NCBI RefSeq assembly: GCF_003584565.2
Contig: NZ_CP031010.1
Coordinates: forward strand, 4,154,001-4,218,000
DNA: 64,000 nucleotides
DNA from: Alteromonas sp. RKMC-009
GTDB lineage: Bacteria > Pseudomonadota > Gammaproteobacteria > Enterobacterales > Alteromonadaceae
Reading direction: 5' to 3'
This document shows, piece after piece, positions 24,397-35,014 of this stretch. The notes beneath the pieces were generated by a model. It was not told where the DNA came from, ran no database searches, and saw only the letters and a program-made list of their open reading frames with translations. Position 1 is the stretch's first letter. Each line of letters opens with the position of its first letter. The position numbers were made by a program, and so were the translations under genes.

Positions 24397-26094
24397 ATGC
24401 GAATACTTTTACTCTCGCTATTTTTGTTTGTGGCGGCAGGATGCTCCGGTGAAAAACCAACGGTATCTGCACCGGCCCCGGAGGTTGAAACCAGCCAGCA
24501 GGCGGTGTCTATGCCTGATACCTTTGCTGCCGATGCTGCCATGGCAGTATTAAACGAAGGCGGTAACGCCGTTGATGCGGCCATCACAGCGCAATTTGTC
24601 CTGGCAGTGACGTTCCCTGAAGCGGGTAACATCGGTGGCGGTGGGTTCATGACCATCTTTTTCGACGATGAAGCCGCCTTTATGGATTACCGTGAAATGG
24701 CTCCGGCGGCAGCCCACCGTGATATGTACCTCGATGAAAACGGTGACGTGAAAACCCTGGAATCGCTGTTTGGTGCAAAAGCCTCCGGTGTACCCGGTTC
24801 AGTTGCCGGCATGTGGGCAGCACATCAGCGCTACGGTAAATTACCCTGGAACCGTCTGGTGCAGCCTGCTGTAGACCTGGCAGAAAAAGGGTTTAATGTG
24901 CCGGCAAAACTGGCTGACCATATCACCCGCTACATGGCCAGACAGGAAAAAGAAGGGATCACAAGCAACTTTGGCGACTATTTCGGTGAAGCCCGCACTG
25001 CAGATGTGCTGTTTAAGCAACCTGAGTTAGCCGCGGCACTGACCCGCATTCGTGACGAAGGCGAAAAAGGCTTTTACGAAGGCGAGACCGCCCGCATTAT
25101 CGCCGGTTTCATGGCTGAAAACGGTGGCCTGGTCACAGAGGAGGATTTACAGGGTTACGAAGCCAAATGGCGGGCACCGATTGTTTATCCCTGGCAGGAT
25201 TACAAACTCATCACGGCACCGCCTCCCAGCTCTGGCGGTGTGGCAGTAGCTCAGTGGATCAGTATGCTAAATGAAGTACTGAAAAATCAGACCCTGCCTG
25301 CACAAAACAGTAAAGAGTATATTCACCTGATGTCTGAAATCGGTAAACGTGTGTTTGCTGACCGCGCCGAATACATGGGCGACCCCGACTTTGTCGAAGT
25401 GCCTGTAAAAGCGTTATTAGAACCGGCCTACATTACTGCCCGGGCCGGAGAAGTGGATCCTGAAGCCATTTCAGTGACAGAAGACGTGAAACCCGGCTTA
25501 TATGAAAGTCCCGACACCACCCATTTCTCGGTCATGGACAAATGGGGCAATGCGGTAGCGAATACCACTACCATTAACCTGTCCTTTGGCAGTGGCGTGG
25601 TGGTAGAAGGTGCCGGCTTCCTGCTGAACGACGAAATGGACGATTTCAGTGCTAAGGCCGGCGTGCCTAATTTCTTTGGTGCCATCGGCGGTACCGCTAA
25701 CGAAATCCAGCCGGGTAAGCGCATGTTGTCTTCCATGACGCCAACCATTGTGCTGAAAGGCGACAAAGTGAAACTGGTCACCGGCTCACCGGGCGGTACC
25801 ACGATTATTTCCTCAGTGGCACAGTCCATACTGAACGCGCTGTTTTTTGATATGACAGCAGACGCGTCGGCAAACAGCCCCCGCTTCCATCATCAGCTCT
25901 GGCCCAAAGACACCATTGCGTATCATGCAGGCATGCCGGCAGAGATTGTAAAGGCGCTTGAAGCAATGGGTTACACCATGAAGGAAAGTAACTTTGGCGA
26001 TGTCCACCTGATTAAGCGCACTGAAACAGGCTTGGATGCAGCCTCTGAAGCCAGAGGACGCGGTAAGGCTATTGTTGAAGAAGTGGAATTGTAG
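24397..26094 (+). CDS. ggt: Gamma-glutamyltransferase lipoprotein
   Basis: The 565-residue proenzyme starts at the ATG at 24397, five bases after the transporter stop. The signal ends in lipobox VAAGC, so it is probably membrane-anchored in the periplasm. The N-terminal large-subunit part has the glycine-rich IGGGGFMTIFF and YREMAPAAAHRDM. The self-cleavage site and nucleophile is the second Thr of PDTTHFSV, which begins the small subunit; LNDEMDDF and TGSPGGTTIIS complete the active site. GGT removes gamma-glutamyl groups from glutathione and other peptides. Muropeptide stems contain a gamma-D-Glu bond, but action on it is not established. Confidence 0.92.
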   Translation: MRILLLSLFLFVAAGCSGEKPTVSAPAPEVETSQQAVSMPDTFAADAAMAVLNEGGNAVDAAITAQFVLAVTFPEAGNIGGGGFMTIFFDDEAAFMDYREMAPAAAHRDMYLDENGDVKTLESLFGAKASGVPGSVAGMWAAHQRYGKLPWNRLVQPAVDLAEKGFNVPAKLADHITRYMARQEKEGITSNFGDYFGEARTADVLFKQPELAAALTRIRDEGEKGFYEGETARIIAGFMAENGGLVTEEDLQGYEAKWRAPIVYPWQDYKLITAPPPSSGGVAVAQWISMLNEVLKNQTLPAQNSKEYIHLMSEIGKRVFADRAEYMGDPDFVEVPVKALLEPAYITARAGEVDPEAISVTEDVKPGLYESPDTTHFSVMDKWGNAVANTTTINLSFGSGVVVEGAGFLLNDEMDDFSAKAGVPNFFGAIGGTANEIQPGKRMLSSMTPTIVLKGDKVKLVTGSPGGTTIISSVAQSILNALFFDMTADASANSPRFHHQLWPKDTIAYHAGMPAEIVKALEAMGYTMKESNFGDVHLIKRTETGLDAASEARGRGKAIVEEVEL

Positions 26095-26127
26095 TCAGCT
26101 TACACGGGCTCAGCGTCCCGGTTAATG

Positions 26128-26154
26128 AAGCGCAGCACAAGGCTGCGCTTTTTT
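26128..26154. terminator. Terminator between ggt and the VOC gene
   Basis: Stem AAGCGCAGC / GCTGCGCTT with loop ACAAG, followed by TTTT on the plus strand; it ends the transporter-ggt unit. The minus strand has a shorter T-run. Confidence 0.85.
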
Positions 26155-26161
26155 ATGTCTG

Positions 26162-26578
26162 TTACACAGCGAACAACTGAGAAAGCGATTTAAACGCCTT
26201 GAACTCCAGCGCATTGCCTGCAGGATCATGAAAAAACATGGTGGCCTGTTCGCCGGGCTCCCCTTTAAAACGCACGTAGGGCTCTATGACAAACGACATA
26301 TCTGCCGCTTTTAACCGTTCAGCCAGTTTGTGCCAGTCTGCCATATCCAGCACCACACCGAAATGCGGCACCGGCACCGCGTGGCTGTCTACTTCATTGT
26401 GGTGTGGCGCAGAGGGCATGGCATCAACACAATGGGTTACCAGTTGATGACCATAGAAGTTCCAGTCAATCCAGCGGGTGTCACTGCGCCCGTGTTCGCA
26501 GCCCAGTAAGTCTCCGTAAAACGCGGCAGCAGCGGCTAAATCGTCAACGGGAATTGCAAGATGAAACGGTTGAGGCAT
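26162..26578 (-). CDS. VOC (glyoxalase/bleomycin resistance) family protein
   Basis: The 138-residue protein has the paired beta-alpha-beta-beta-beta modules of the VOC fold: [20 protein letters not shown] at the start, VPHFGVVLD in the middle and [18 protein letters not shown] at the end. His6, His near residue 77 and the Glu of LEFK are the expected metal ligands. Substrate unknown. It lies ten bases after the aldehyde dehydrogenase gene in the same direction, so the two probably share a transcript. Confidence 0.85.
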   Translation of the reverse strand: MPQPFHLAIPVDDLAAAAAFYGDLLGCEHGRSDTRWIDWNFYGHQLVTHCVDAMPSAPHHNEVDSHAVPVPHFGVVLDMADWHKLAERLKAADMSFVIEPYVRFKGEPGEQATMFFHDPAGNALEFKAFKSLSQLFAV

Positions 26579-26588
26579 GTGCTCTCCT

Positions 26589-28001
26589 TTATAATAATTT
26601 TTTCAACAGCCATAATTTAAATCGGGAATACGGGGCGTAGCGTACAGCCACATCAAACTTCGAGGCTCTTACCATCACTGATTTAAGATGACTGAACGTA
26701 TCAAAGCCATATTGTCCGTGATAGCGCCCCATACCACTGCCACCGACCCCGCCAAAAGGCAGGTTTGCATTGGTCATAAACATCATCGTGTCGTTCACAC
26801 ACACGCTGCCAGCACTGGTTTGCGTAAGTACTTTGTCACGAAAGCCGTGATCTTCACTGAAAAGATACAGCGCCAGAGGTTTTGCCCGCCCGCGGATAAA
26901 GCCAATGCTGTCTTCTATGTTCTCCAGTTCGATGACCGGCAACACGGGGCCGAAGATTTCTTCCTGCATCAGCGTACTGTCTGCCGGAGGATTTAACACC
27001 ACAGCCGGGGCCAGCTTGCGTTTCCCGTCGTCCCGTTCGCCACCAATACGGCATTGCAGATCCGCAATGAGCTGACACAGTCTTTCGTAATGTCGGGTAT
27101 TGACGATATGTCCGTAATCTTTGCTTTGCAAAGGTTCAGGCCCGTACTGCTTAGTGATTTCCCGTTCAAGGGCAGCAAGAAACGCTTCAGCAAACCCTTT
27201 CTCAATCAGGATATAGTCCGGAGCGATACAGGTCTGGCCGCAGTTCATCCATTTACCCCACACTATCCGTCTGGCGGTGACGTCCAGTCTGCAACTGGCG
27301 TCAACGATACAGGGGCTCTTCCCGCCAAGCTCCAGCGTAACCGGCGTAAGGTATTTCGCTGCCGCAGACATAACAATTTTGCCTACCGCTTCGCCACCGG
27401 TGTAAAAGATGTGGTCGAAAGGCAGAGCTAATAAAGCCTGTGTCTCATCTTTAGCGCCTTCAACAACCGCCACGGCATCTTCTTCCAGATACTGAGGCAA
27501 CAAGCTGGCCATTAATGCTGATGATGCCGGGGCAAGTTCTGACGGTTTAACAATGGCACAGTTGCCCGCTGCCAGTGCCGCAATCAGCGGCGCTAAAAGC
27601 AATTGCACGGGATAATTCCACGCCCCGATGATCAGCACTACACCTAACGGCTCAGGTTGCAGATAGCTGCGGGCCGGCTGGGCCGCCAGGGGCGTAGATA
27701 CGTGACGTAAATCTGCCCAGCTGTCGATATGTTTAAGTGTGTGCTTGAGGTCAGAGAGTAAAAAGCCGGTTTCCGATGTACGGGCTTCTGTTTCACATTT
27801 GCCTAAATCCTGATTCAGGGCGCGGTGAATGTCCTGCTCATGGGTAACAAGCATGGTCTTGAGGGCCAGCAACTGCTGTTTGCGCCAGCTGATATCACGG
27901 GTTTTATTGGCGAAAAAGGTGCTTCGCAGCGCTGCGAACGTTGCAGCATAATGCCCGGTGTCCTGAGAGGGCGCGTTACCGGTATCAGTTACAACTTGCA
28001 T
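26589..28001 (-). CDS. Class 3 (fatty/coniferyl) aldehyde dehydrogenase
   Basis: The 470-residue protein is a class 3-type aldehyde dehydrogenase, as in coniferyl and fatty aldehyde dehydrogenases. Visible motifs are [19 protein letters not shown] (NAD site and class 3 marker), [24 protein letters not shown] with the catalytic Glu, and [14 protein letters not shown] with the nucleophile Cys. [13 protein letters not shown] and a C-terminal basic-hydrophobic tail ([11 protein letters not shown]) also fit. It oxidises aldehydes to acids; substrate unknown. Confidence 0.9.
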   Translation of the reverse strand: MQVVTDTGNAPSQDTGHYAATFAALRSTFFANKTRDISWRKQQLLALKTMLVTHEQDIHRALNQDLGKCETEARTSETGFLLSDLKHTLKHIDSWADLRHVSTPLAAQPARSYLQPEPLGVVLIIGAWNYPVQLLLAPLIAALAAGNCAIVKPSELAPASSALMASLLPQYLEEDAVAVVEGAKDETQALLALPFDHIFYTGGEAVGKIVMSAAAKYLTPVTLELGGKSPCIVDASCRLDVTARRIVWGKWMNCGQTCIAPDYILIEKGFAEAFLAALEREITKQYGPEPLQSKDYGHIVNTRHYERLCQLIADLQCRIGGERDDGKRKLAPAVVLNPPADSTLMQEEIFGPVLPVIELENIEDSIGFIRGRAKPLALYLFSEDHGFRDKVLTQTSAGSVCVNDTMMFMTNANLPFGGVGGSGMGRYHGQYGFDTFSHLKSVMVRASKFDVAVRYAPYSRFKLWLLKKLL

Positions 28002-28045
28002 AGATTCACTCCGCTGTTCAGCATTCAGAGGTTTACTTTACCGAC

Positions 28046-28073
28046 AAAAAAGCCTGCTCGGAAGCAGGCTTTT
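28046..28073 (-). terminator. Terminator of purA
   Basis: Stem AAGCCTGCT / AGCAGGCTT with a four-base loop. The minus strand ends in a run of six T, the plus strand in TTTTC. Confidence 0.85.
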
Positions 28074-28092
28074 CAGGTATTTATCTTTTCGC

Positions 28093-29424
<1,332 letters not shown>

Positions 29425-29520
29425 CTACCAAAGATTGCGACCTTTGATCATCTGTTTTATGCGCAAAAATAAGACAGACATAGTCTGAGCCATATTATTT
29501 TTTTATAAATTAACGATTGT

Positions 29521-29706
29521 TCAACGGGATAGATACACCAGGCTGACAACGCCAATCACCACCAGCACTCCTCCGACTTGTCTTAGACTATTGCTCGATT
29601 GCTGGCTCACAGAAAGCAGGTATAATCGCCAACGGTCAGGCATGATTAACGGTCCAAGCCCTTCAACAATGCAAACAATAGCCAGTGCCGGCCATAACCA
29701 GTCCAT
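29521..29706 (-). CDS. DUF2065 (YjeT-like) small membrane protein
   Basis: The 61-residue protein starts at the ATG at 29706, preceded by GAGGAG. It has two membrane helices (WLWPALAIVCIVEGLGPLI and VGGVLVVIGVVSLVYL) separated by MPDRWRLYL. The family is conserved next to purA in many gammaproteobacteria and has no known function. A longer frame starting at 29748 covers the ribosome site and is not preferred. Confidence 0.85.
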   Translation of the reverse strand: MDWLWPALAIVCIVEGLGPLIMPDRWRLYLLSVSQQSSNSLRQVGGVLVVIGVVSLVYLSR

Positions 29707-29871
29707 GCATTTCTCCTCATTAAGTTTGTTTTGGTTGCTGATGCACAACCCTGATGACGCCTGATCTTTTGACCGGAGACAACGTTAACACATTTGACCA
29801 GTTATATTTTGTCACAAAACCTCAAAATATCTGCTATATCAATACTGTAGTTATGCATTAAAGGATAACCA

Positions 29872-30318
29872 ATGAGATTTCCTCTTCAGGGACACTATGC
29901 ACTCGACGTTTCAGGCAACCTGCTTGAAGTGTTTGCAACGGGTGCCTGGAATAAAGCCACAGCAGAGGCCATGACAGAGGATATTCACCGGATGGCGCAA
30001 GGGTTTAACAATGAACCCTGGGGAGCCATAATGGACGGTCGCCGCTGGGTATTGTCTACGCCTGAATGTCAGAATGTGCTGGCAAGGGGAATAAAGAAGA
30101 ACATCACCATGGGTCTGACGCGATCTGCCTATGTGCTTGATGCGGGCATGGTGAAGCGGGCTCAAATTGAACGAACCCACCCACACCTGCGGGAAGACAT
30201 TCGCGGAACAAATTACGAACGTGCTTACTTTTCCAGCTACTTCGAAGCGCTGTGCTGGCTTGCTGAAGGCGGTTTTACACCCTACCCGCAGCAAACCCCG
30301 CCGTCAGAAAACGATTAA
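29872..30318 (+). CDS. Hypothetical STAS-like cytosolic protein
   Basis: A 148-residue protein without signal or membrane segments, with GGAT ahead of the ATG. The layout, a first strand ending in LEVFATGAWNKATAEAMTED, a helix, then WGAIMDGRRWVLSTPECQ, resembles the SpoIIAA/STAS-like single-domain proteins seen in marine bacteria. No enzyme motif is seen. Its end overlaps the stop of the convergent cnoX by four bases. Confidence 0.65.
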   Translation: MRFPLQGHYALDVSGNLLEVFATGAWNKATAEAMTEDIHRMAQGFNNEPWGAIMDGRRWVLSTPECQNVLARGIKKNITMGLTRSAYVLDAGMVKRAQIERTHPHLREDIRGTNYERAYFSSYFEALCWLAEGGFTPYPQQTPPSEND

Positions 30319-31175
30319 TAGAGCAGGCTGTAAACCTTACGGCGGTACTCAGACTTCAGACTGTCACCATCCGGCAATGCATTAATCATATCCAGCATCA
30401 GCTTTTTCGCTTCACCGAAATTCAAATCTGTCTTTAGCACAGTAAATAACAATGCCAATGCTTCGGCAGATTTATGGGCCTGCTGTAACTGCACCGCTAG
30501 TTCCACTTTCAATTGCAGATTGTCGGGTTCAGCTTCTACCTGTGCGGTTAACTGCTGAATTTCCGGAGACTCAGCGGCCTGTTCTGCCAGTTCAACTTTA
30601 CCGGTCAGCGTTTGATAGCGACTATCCTGATCGACCAGAGTAATCGTTGCCAGCAGCGCCTTTGCAGCATCCACAGAACCGGTTTCCACCAGGCAGTCGA
30701 TGTACATATAACGGGCGTTAATATTACCTTCGTTCATTTCAAAGGCTTGTTTGGCAAACGGGAATGCCGTTGCATAATCACCTTCGTAAATGGCTTCACC
30801 GGCTTTCGCCAGTAATTCATCTTCCGGGTTCGGCAGGTACTTACTCAGGAACTCGCGGATCTGGTCTTCGCCCTGAACGCCGGCAAAGCCGTCCACCGGC
30901 TGGCCGTCTTTCACAACCATAACAGTGGGCAGACTGCGAATACCGAACTGCGCCGCGACTTCCTGCTGCTGGTCACAATCGACGCGGGCAAGAATTAAAT
31001 TATCACCGTATTCAGACGCGATCTTTGCCAGTATGGGAGAAACACTTTTCGACTCCTCGCTCCATTCTGCCCAAAAATCCACAAGTACCACTTTTTCCCG
31101 TGAATCCATCAGAATGACCTGCTGAAAATTCTCCGGAGTGATATCAACGGTATTGTTCGCAACTAAATTATCCAT
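30315..31175 (-). CDS. cnoX: Chaperedoxin CnoX (YbbN), thioredoxin-TPR protein
   Basis: The 286-residue protein has a thioredoxin domain (about 1-110: [36 protein letters not shown]) and a C-terminal TPR-like half ending in SEYRRKVYSLLY, as in E. coli CnoX. CnoX binds unfolded proteins under oxidative stress and hands them to GroEL. The CGPC active site is replaced by SEES, so both active-site cysteines are absent; E. coli keeps one (SQHC). One Cys remains in ARVDCDQQ. A holdase role can persist without redox activity. Confidence 0.9.
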   Translation of the reverse strand: MDNLVANNTVDITPENFQQVILMDSREKVVLVDFWAEWSEESKSVSPILAKIASEYGDNLILARVDCDQQQEVAAQFGIRSLPTVMVVKDGQPVDGFAGVQGEDQIREFLSKYLPNPEDELLAKAGEAIYEGDYATAFPFAKQAFEMNEGNINARYMYIDCLVETGSVDAAKALLATITLVDQDSRYQTLTGKVELAEQAAESPEIQQLTAQVEAEPDNLQLKVELAVQLQQAHKSAEALALLFTVLKTDLNFGEAKKLMLDMINALPDGDSLKSEYRRKVYSLLY

Positions 31176-31304
31176 GCGTATTTGCCTGTTCTGAATATTT
31201 GCTCAATGATATGGGTGCGTTAGCTGCAAAAGCAAGACTGACAACCATACAGTTCAGCGTTACACTGACTGCCACGACTTTTTAAGGAACGATTTATTCT
31301 TACT

Positions 31305-33230
31305 ATGCTCCCCCAATTGAAAATTCTGATCATTGAAGACTCAGCAGAGCTGCTGGAGCAGCTTTCCACCAGCATCCGTTCCACCACCGAGCTGTTCGAC
31401 AGGCCAGACATTGAGATCACTGTCGTTGAAGCCAGCTCTGTCGCTACAGCCCTGGATTCTGTTCACAACGACGGAGAAATTCAGGCCGTGGTATTCAGTT
31501 GGGACACTGAAGTCAGGCAGTTTGAAATCGGTGGCGAAGGCAAAGGGAAAGTAGACAACAATGCGGTGGTCATCAAGGCCATCAAAGCCATCCGCCCGGA
31601 ATTACCGGTTTATGTACTGGGAGATGCCATTAAGGGACTGGATATTGTTAACCAGGCCAGCGGCATGGAGTCGTTTTTCTACCGCAACGATATTATCTCC
31701 GATCCGGAATCGATCCTCGGCTACATCATTAACGACTTTGACGATCGCAATGAAACGCCATTCTGGACTGCCTATAAAGAGTATGTACTGGAAGCCAACG
31801 ATTCGTGGCATACGCCGGGTCACAGTGGCGGCGCCAGCTTCCGTAACTCGCCTTATATCAGTGATTTTTACCGTTTCTTCGGCCGCAATGTGTTTGTCAG
31901 CGACCTGTCGGTAAGCGTGGACTCGCTGGGTTCTTTATCTGACGGTACGCATGCCATTGGCCGTGCCCAGTCTGCACTGGCAAATACCTTTGAAGTCCGC
32001 CAGTCGTATTTCGTGACTAACGGCTCATCGACGTCCAACAAAATTATTCTGCAAACCCTGCTGCGTGAAGGCGATAAAGTGATCGCCGACCGTAACTGCC
32101 ACAAATCCGTGCACTACGGTATTGTGCAGGCACGCGCAATGCCGGTGTATCTGGACAGTGTTTTTAACCCTGATTACGGCATTTTCTCACCGCCGAAACT
32201 GTCACAACTGAAAGAAGTGATTGAAGCCAATCAGGATGCAAAACTCATTGTGCTGACGGGTTGTACCTACGACGGACTGCTGACCGACCTGAAGCAGGTT
32301 GTGGACCTGGGCCACCAGTACGGTATCAAAGTATTCATCGACGAAGCCTGGTTTGCGTATTCCTTATTCCACCCGCATTTCAGACCCTATTCAGCCATTC
32401 ACGCCGGCGCAGACTACGTGACGCACTCGGCGCATAAAGTGGTATCAGCATTTTCTCAGGCGTCGTTCATTCACGTGAATGACCCGGATTTCGATATCGA
32501 CTTCTTCAAAGAGATTTACAGCATACATACCAGCACCTCACCCAAGTATCAGTTGATTGCATCGCTGGACGTGTGCCGTCAGCAACTGGAGATGGAAGGC
32601 TACAAAATACTGAATGAGTTGCTCAGCAACGTGGCGGAACTTAAGGAGCAGGTATCGCGTTTCAGCCGCATCCGTATTCTGGAATCAAAAGATTTTGCAC
32701 AGGCCTTTGACCATTTTGAAGAAGACAATATGGGTCATGATCCCCTGAAAATTCTTATCGACGTTTCAGCCTTGTCTTATTCGAACCATGAAATTCACCG
32801 CTTCCTGATGGATGAAGTGGGTCTGGAAATCGAGAAGTTCACTCACAGCACGATTCTGGTTCTGCTTACCCTTGGCGGCATGCGCTCGAAGATTGTGCGC
32901 CTGTACAATGCGCTGAAGAAACTGGATGAAGGCAGTGTCAGCCTGAACCGCAGTAAGAGCCGTGCGGTAATGCCGGCGAAGATCCCGCCGATTAATCTTG
33001 TGACCTTGCCTTCAACGGCGTTTTTCAGCAAACGTGAGTCGGTTCCCTGGCAGGAAAGTGCCGGTCGAATTGCAGCGGGACTGGTAACGCCCTATCCGCC
33101 GGGCATTCCTTTGATCGTGCCGGGACAGTTAATCGAGCAGGAACATATTGATTATCTGCGTTCACTGGCCAATCAGAAGCTCACCATCCAGGGCTTATAC
33201 GACGGAGAATTATACGTGCAGGGCGAATAG
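31305..33230 (+). CDS. Orn/Lys/Arg-type PLP decarboxylase
   Basis: The 641-residue protein is a fold-type I PLP decarboxylase of the inducible Orn/Lys/Arg class. An N-terminal receiver-like wing domain (LKILIIEDSAELLEQL) precedes the catalytic core with WHTPGHSGGASFRNSP, YFVTNGSSTSNK, FIDEAWFAYS and the PLP lysine in THSAHKVVSAFSQ. The C-terminal domain ends with TPYPPGIPLIVPGQ. Classical members have 710-755 residues, so this is a short subgroup. It makes a polyamine or diamine; the exact amino acid cannot be told. A terminator follows. Confidence 0.85.
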   Translation: MLPQLKILIIEDSAELLEQLSTSIRSTTELFDRPDIEITVVEASSVATALDSVHNDGEIQAVVFSWDTEVRQFEIGGEGKGKVDNNAVVIKAIKAIRPELPVYVLGDAIKGLDIVNQASGMESFFYRNDIISDPESILGYIINDFDDRNETPFWTAYKEYVLEANDSWHTPGHSGGASFRNSPYISDFYRFFGRNVFVSDLSVSVDSLGSLSDGTHAIGRAQSALANTFEVRQSYFVTNGSSTSNKIILQTLLREGDKVIADRNCHKSVHYGIVQARAMPVYLDSVFNPDYGIFSPPKLSQLKEVIEANQDAKLIVLTGCTYDGLLTDLKQVVDLGHQYGIKVFIDEAWFAYSLFHPHFRPYSAIHAGADYVTHSAHKVVSAFSQASFIHVNDPDFDIDFFKEIYSIHTSTSPKYQLIASLDVCRQQLEMEGYKILNELLSNVAELKEQVSRFSRIRILESKDFAQAFDHFEEDNMGHDPLKILIDVSALSYSNHEIHRFLMDEVGLEIEKFTHSTILVLLTLGGMRSKIVRLYNALKKLDEGSVSLNRSKSRAVMPAKIPPINLVTLPSTAFFSKRESVPWQESAGRIAAGLVTPYPPGIPLIVPGQLIEQEHIDYLRSLANQKLTIQGLYDGELYVQGE

Positions 33231-33240
33231 CGCTGCAGAC

Positions 33241-33268
33241 AAAAAAGCTCACCGTCCGGTGAGCTTTT
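33241..33268. terminator. Terminator after the decarboxylase gene
   Basis: Stem AAAAGCTCACCG / CGGTGAGCTTTT with a two-base loop, T-run on both strands; it can also serve the convergent sugar dehydrogenase gene. Confidence 0.88.
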
Positions 33269-33307
33269 CGCTTTATAAGGTAGTGCCGGTAACAGCAGTC
33301 AACCGGT

Positions 33308-34402
33308 TTACTCCGGTGATACCTTGAGCAACTTGCCTTCCGGCGTATCGGTCAGCAGATATAAATAGCCATCAGGCCCTTCAATCACATCACGGATACG
33401 TTCGTTTCTGTCACGGAGATATTCTGTCTGCTCACCGGGTTTTCCGCCCTCCATGTCAATGTGGCGAAGGTGCGTAAACTTGAGTGAACCCACCAGCAAA
33501 TCACCTTTCCACTCGGGGAATTTGTCACCGTTGTAGAACACCATGCCGGACGGTGCGATAGACGGATCCCAGTAAACAACGGGCTGCTCCATGCCTTCCA
33601 TTTCTGTTTTGTCAGAAATAATGTCACCACTGTAATCAATACCGTAAGTGATCAGCGGCCAGCCATAATTGTTACCTTTGCCCAGCAAATTCACTTCATC
33701 ACCGCCTTTCGGACCGTGCTCCATTGCCCAGACTTCACCGGTTTGCGGATGAACTGTCAGGCCCTGCACATTGCGGTGACCGTAACTGTACACCTGCGGC
33801 GCGTCACCTTTGGTGAACGGATTATCTTCCGGTACAGAACCGTCAGGCCAGATCCGCACCACCGTACCCAGATGATTATCAGTGTTCTGCGCCTCTTTCA
33901 TGTACTTGTAACGATCGCCCAGAGTGATGAACAGATGTCCCTCATTATCAAACGCTACGCGGCACCCAAAGTGAAAACCGTTATCCACCAGCGGTGAAGC
34001 TGAAAAGATGGTTTCGACATCAGTCAGGCTGTCTCCGGCGATTTTAGCTTTGCTGACACTGCTGCTACTGCCACCTTCACCCGGTTTGCTGTAACAAAAG
34101 TAAATGGTCTGGTTGTTTGCAAAATCAGGATCAGCGGTGATACCCAGTAATCCGCCCTGATTCACTGCAGCCACTTCAGGTACATTCTTCAGCGGTGCAC
34201 TCAGGCCGGCAGTCTTGTCAAAAATTCGGATGTTTCCTGCCCGTTCGGTGATCACCATTTTACCGTCAGGCAAAAAAGCCATTCCCCAGGGGTGAGAAAG
34301 ACCGGTGGTCAGTTCTTCTACGTTCAGTTCTGTCGCCTGAGCAGAAAAAGCTGTGCCCAGCACAGCGGCCAGGCACAGCGATTTAGTCCATGATGTCATC
34401 AT
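33308..34402 (-). CDS. PQQ-dependent sugar dehydrogenase-like (YliI/Asd type)
   Basis: The 364-residue product starts at 34402 with a signal peptide (SLCLAAVLGTAFSAQA). The mature part is a six-bladed propeller of the soluble aldose dehydrogenase family: LSHPWGMAFLPDGKMVITER, QGGLLGITADPDF, HFGCRVAFDNEGHLFITLGD, SYGHRNVQGL and WAMEHGPKGGDEVNLL. The last two match PQQ and calcium contacts in YliI. It would oxidise aldose sugars in the periplasm and pass electrons to the respiratory chain; whether the organism makes PQQ cannot be seen here. Confidence 0.85.
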   Translation of the reverse strand: MMTSWTKSLCLAAVLGTAFSAQATELNVEELTTGLSHPWGMAFLPDGKMVITERAGNIRIFDKTAGLSAPLKNVPEVAAVNQGGLLGITADPDFANNQTIYFCYSKPGEGGSSSSVSKAKIAGDSLTDVETIFSASPLVDNGFHFGCRVAFDNEGHLFITLGDRYKYMKEAQNTDNHLGTVVRIWPDGSVPEDNPFTKGDAPQVYSYGHRNVQGLTVHPQTGEVWAMEHGPKGGDEVNLLGKGNNYGWPLITYGIDYSGDIISDKTEMEGMEQPVVYWDPSIAPSGMVFYNGDKFPEWKGDLLVGSLKFTHLRHIDMEGGKPGEQTEYLRDRNERIRDVIEGPDGYLYLLTDTPEGKLLKVSPE

Positions 34403-34416
34403 GTTATTTTTATACC

Positions 34417-34890
34417 TTATTGAGGCAGCATCGCCCGTAACATCCATGCGGTTTTCTCATGTACACGCATGCGGTCTGAAACGAGGGCAGCTGAAGATTC
34501 GTCATCGGCATCCTGTGCCAGCTTCAGCACACTGCGGGATGTTTTCACAACGGCCTCATGACCGTGTGTTAACAAGCGTACCATCTCAGACGCTTCCGGC
34601 ACACCCTCAACTTCTTCAATTGAAGACAACTCAACGAATGATTTATAGGTACCCGGCGCAGCAACACCTAACGTTCTGATGCGCTCGGCAATATCATCCA
34701 CAGCAGTTGCCAGTTCGGTGTAATGCTCCTCGAACATCAGATGCAGTTCGCGGAATTGTGGTCCGGTGACGTTCCAGTGGAAATTATGCGTTTGCAGGTA
34801 CAAGGTATAAGAGTCTGCCAGCAATCTTTTCAGTCCTTCGGCAATCTCAAAACGATCGTTTTCTGAAATACCAATATCAATCTTGCTCAT
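34417..34890 (-). CDS. dps: Dps-family ferritin-like DNA protection protein
   Basis: The 157-residue protein has the Dps four-helix bundle with the ferroxidase site at the dimer interface: [13 protein letters not shown] carries the His ligand, and [20 protein letters not shown] carries the acidic ligands. Dps proteins oxidise and store iron with peroxide and protect DNA in stationary phase. The N-terminal tail is short and acidic, so direct DNA binding may be weak. Two upstream palindromes may regulate it. Confidence 0.9.
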   Translation of the reverse strand: MSKIDIGISENDRFEIAEGLKRLLADSYTLYLQTHNFHWNVTGPQFRELHLMFEEHYTELATAVDDIAERIRTLGVAAPGTYKSFVELSSIEEVEGVPEASEMVRLLTHGHEAVVKTSRSVLKLAQDADDESSAALVSDRMRVHEKTAWMLRAMLPQ

Positions 34891-34918
34891 CGTACACTCC
34901 TTAGTGGAATAAATTGTT

Positions 34919-34980
34919 TTGAATCGTTATGATTCAATAATAGCAATCGATAAAAATAAATAAAATCTATTTTATAGATT
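34919..34980. promoter_or_regulatory. Two palindromes upstream of dps
   Basis: TTGAATC-N5-GATTCAA (34919-34937) and AATCTAT-TTT-ATAGATT (34964-34980) are perfect seven-base inverted repeats in the 124-base promoter region of dps. Oxidative-stress regulators are expected here, but the spacing does not fit the OxyR consensus, so the binding protein is unknown. Confidence 0.4.
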
Positions 34981-35014
34981 AGTCAGTTCAATTGTTTCTA
35001 TGCGTTTTTCACGG

